NCBI RefSeq assembly: GCF_018310535.1 | Contig: NZ_CP074102.1 | Coordinates: 372,001-436,000 of the forward strand | Length of the DNA stretch: 64,000 nucleotides | From: Streptomyces mirabilis | Lineage (GTDB): Bacteria; Actinomycetota; Actinomycetes; Streptomycetales; Streptomycetaceae | Direction: 5' to 3' | In this document: positions 63,281 through 64,000 of the stretch, one piece after another | Numbering within the stretch: the first letter of the stretch is position 1 | Layout of the letters: each line of letters starts with the position of its first letter | Program-made: the position numbers and the translations under genes | Notes under the pieces: model-generated | The model's database searches: none | What the model saw: the letters and a program-made list of their open reading frames with translations, nothing else | Told to the model about the DNA's origin: nothing

Positions 63281-64000
63281 TCACCGCCCCGGCCGGCGCG
63301 GCAGGTGCTGCGCGGCCAGCCGCACGGGGGCGTTCTGCGCTCCGTAGCCCCGGTAGCCGCCGTCACGCTGGACGAGTTCGAAGAAGACACGGCCGACCGT
63401 CTCGGTGTAGCAGTGGCGGAACTCGCCCTCCGCGTCACGGTCGTAGAGGATGCCGAGTTCGCGGTACGCCGCCAGCTCGCCGTCGGCGAACTCATACCGC
63501 GCGGCGAGGTCGTCGTAGTAGTTCGCGGGCATCGCCAGCAGTCGGCCGCCGGCCTCGCGGAAGCGGCGGGCCGCGGTGACCACGTCGTCCGAGGCGAGGG
63601 CGATGTGCTGGGCGCGGGCGCCCTCGTCGGTGGGGGCGGGCCCGACGCCGAGGGCGATACGGACGCTGCCGTCGGCGCTGGTGACCGCACGGCTGCGGTG
63701 CAGCCCGTACGGATCGGCGACATCGACGCTGTCCTGTGCGCTCAGCCCGAGCACACTGCGGTGGAAGAGCGCCGCCTCGTCGAACTGGTGCCAGGGCTGG
63801 GTGAGGGCCAGGTGGTCGATACGGGCCACGTGCTGCGGGAGTCGTTCGTGCGGGACCGGCACGAAGTCGCCTGTCCAGCTCGCGAGTTCGGGGTGCCCGG
63901 AGCGATCCGTGACGCAGAAGAAGAGTTCGGTGCCGTCGGGGGCGGCCACCGCGTCCAGCGGTGCGTCCTCGGGGGCACGACGGCGAGGCAGAACCGGGGC
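63281..64000 (-). CDS. HPPD-fold (VOC) dioxygenase/dehydratase-like protein, 3' part
   Basis: The 239 residues present are open at the window edge. They hold the C-terminal VOC domain of 4-hydroxyphenylpyruvate-dioxygenase-like proteins: HVARIDHLALTQPWHQFDEA (metal His), RAQHIALASDDVVTAARRFR (second metal His) and GRVFFELVQRDGGYRGYGAQ (metal Glu). The length of the linker and the YGLHRSRAVTSADGSVRIAL strand suit the bifunctional sugar-isomerase/HPPD-type proteins (3-dehydroshikimate dehydratase group) used to make protocatechuate. Without the N-terminal part the class is uncertain. Confidence 0.72.
   Translation of the reverse strand, partial: APVLPRRRAPEDAPLDAVAAPDGTELFFCVTDRSGHPELASWTGDFVPVPHERLPQHVARIDHLALTQPWHQFDEAALFHRSVLGLSAQDSVDVADPYGLHRSRAVTSADGSVRIALGVGPAPTDEGARAQHIALASDDVVTAARRFREAGGRLLAMPANYYDDLAARYEFADGELAAYRELGILYDRDAEGEFRHCYTETVGRVFFELVQRDGGYRGYGAQNAPVRLAAQHLPRRPGR

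Overview
The window is chromosomal DNA of a Streptomyces-type actinomycete. The evidence is GC-rich DNA with strong third-position bias, frequent GTG starts, many Tat (SRRGLL-type) signal peptides, near absence of TTA codons, a chitinase promoter with paired GGTCxxxACC boxes, and a tkt-tal-zwf-opcA-pgi-gnd block of the kind known from Streptomyces. All calls come from reading the sequence; no database search was possible.

Layout. 1-2627: the end of an IS, then an NAD(P)-binding reductase and an MDR oxidoreductase, divergent from a MarR regulator, with two matching GTTAAT(A/C)GGT(C/T)AAC boxes between them. 2786-6788: an IS hot spot, with an IS30 element inserted (TGA duplication) in the orfB of an IS3 element, followed by an intact-looking IS5/IS427-type element with perfect 24-bp ends and an AAAGGGG frameshift site. 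6926-12617: a PotABCD-like ABC importer operon divergent from a GntR/FadR regulator and a soluble Cache-like protein. 12649-18496: a four-gene cassette (XRE regulator, ImmA/IrrE-like metallopeptidase, 7-TM protein of the MAB_1171c type, FAD monooxygenase), flanked by a divergent MmyB-like protein without HTH and a convergent alpha/beta hydrolase. 18736-21993: small hypothetical protein, Sfp-type phosphopantetheinyl transferase, metallophosphoesterase, ATP-grasp enzyme.

22073-26304: a secreted GH18 chitinase, then a sulfotransferase gene broken by an IS605-type tnpB element that also carries a divergent ribbon-helix-helix gene, and cut at its 3' side by the structured end of a second tnpB-type element. 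26456-42713: a glycan cluster made of GH38 alpha-mannosidase, GH4 glycosidase and DeoR regulator on the minus strand, divergent from a PfkB kinase, sugar ABC importer, GH2 enzyme and two Tat-exported phosphoesterase-like proteins (calcineurin/LamG and PHP). These look like one system that takes up and dismantles a branched, possibly phosphorylated, glycan.

42740-48006: a small acid-degradation operon (SDR, amidohydrolase, acyl-CoA ligase, MaoC hydratase) divergent from MarR and IclR regulators. 48476-52340: a lipoprotein L,D-transpeptidase, a GH16 glucanase with a LacI-type palindrome in its promoter, and an AraC regulator. 52487-61481: the pentose-phosphate/glycolysis operon (tkt, tal, zwf, opcA, pgi, short gnd, histidine phosphatase). 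61564-64000: a TerB-like protein, a hypothetical protein and the 3' part of an HPPD-fold enzyme.

The best candidates for something undescribed are the tnpB element with its own RHH gene and a dyad joining both start codons, the XRE/ImmA/7-TM/FAD cassette with a TTA codon in the peptidase gene, and the phosphoesterase-containing glycan cluster.
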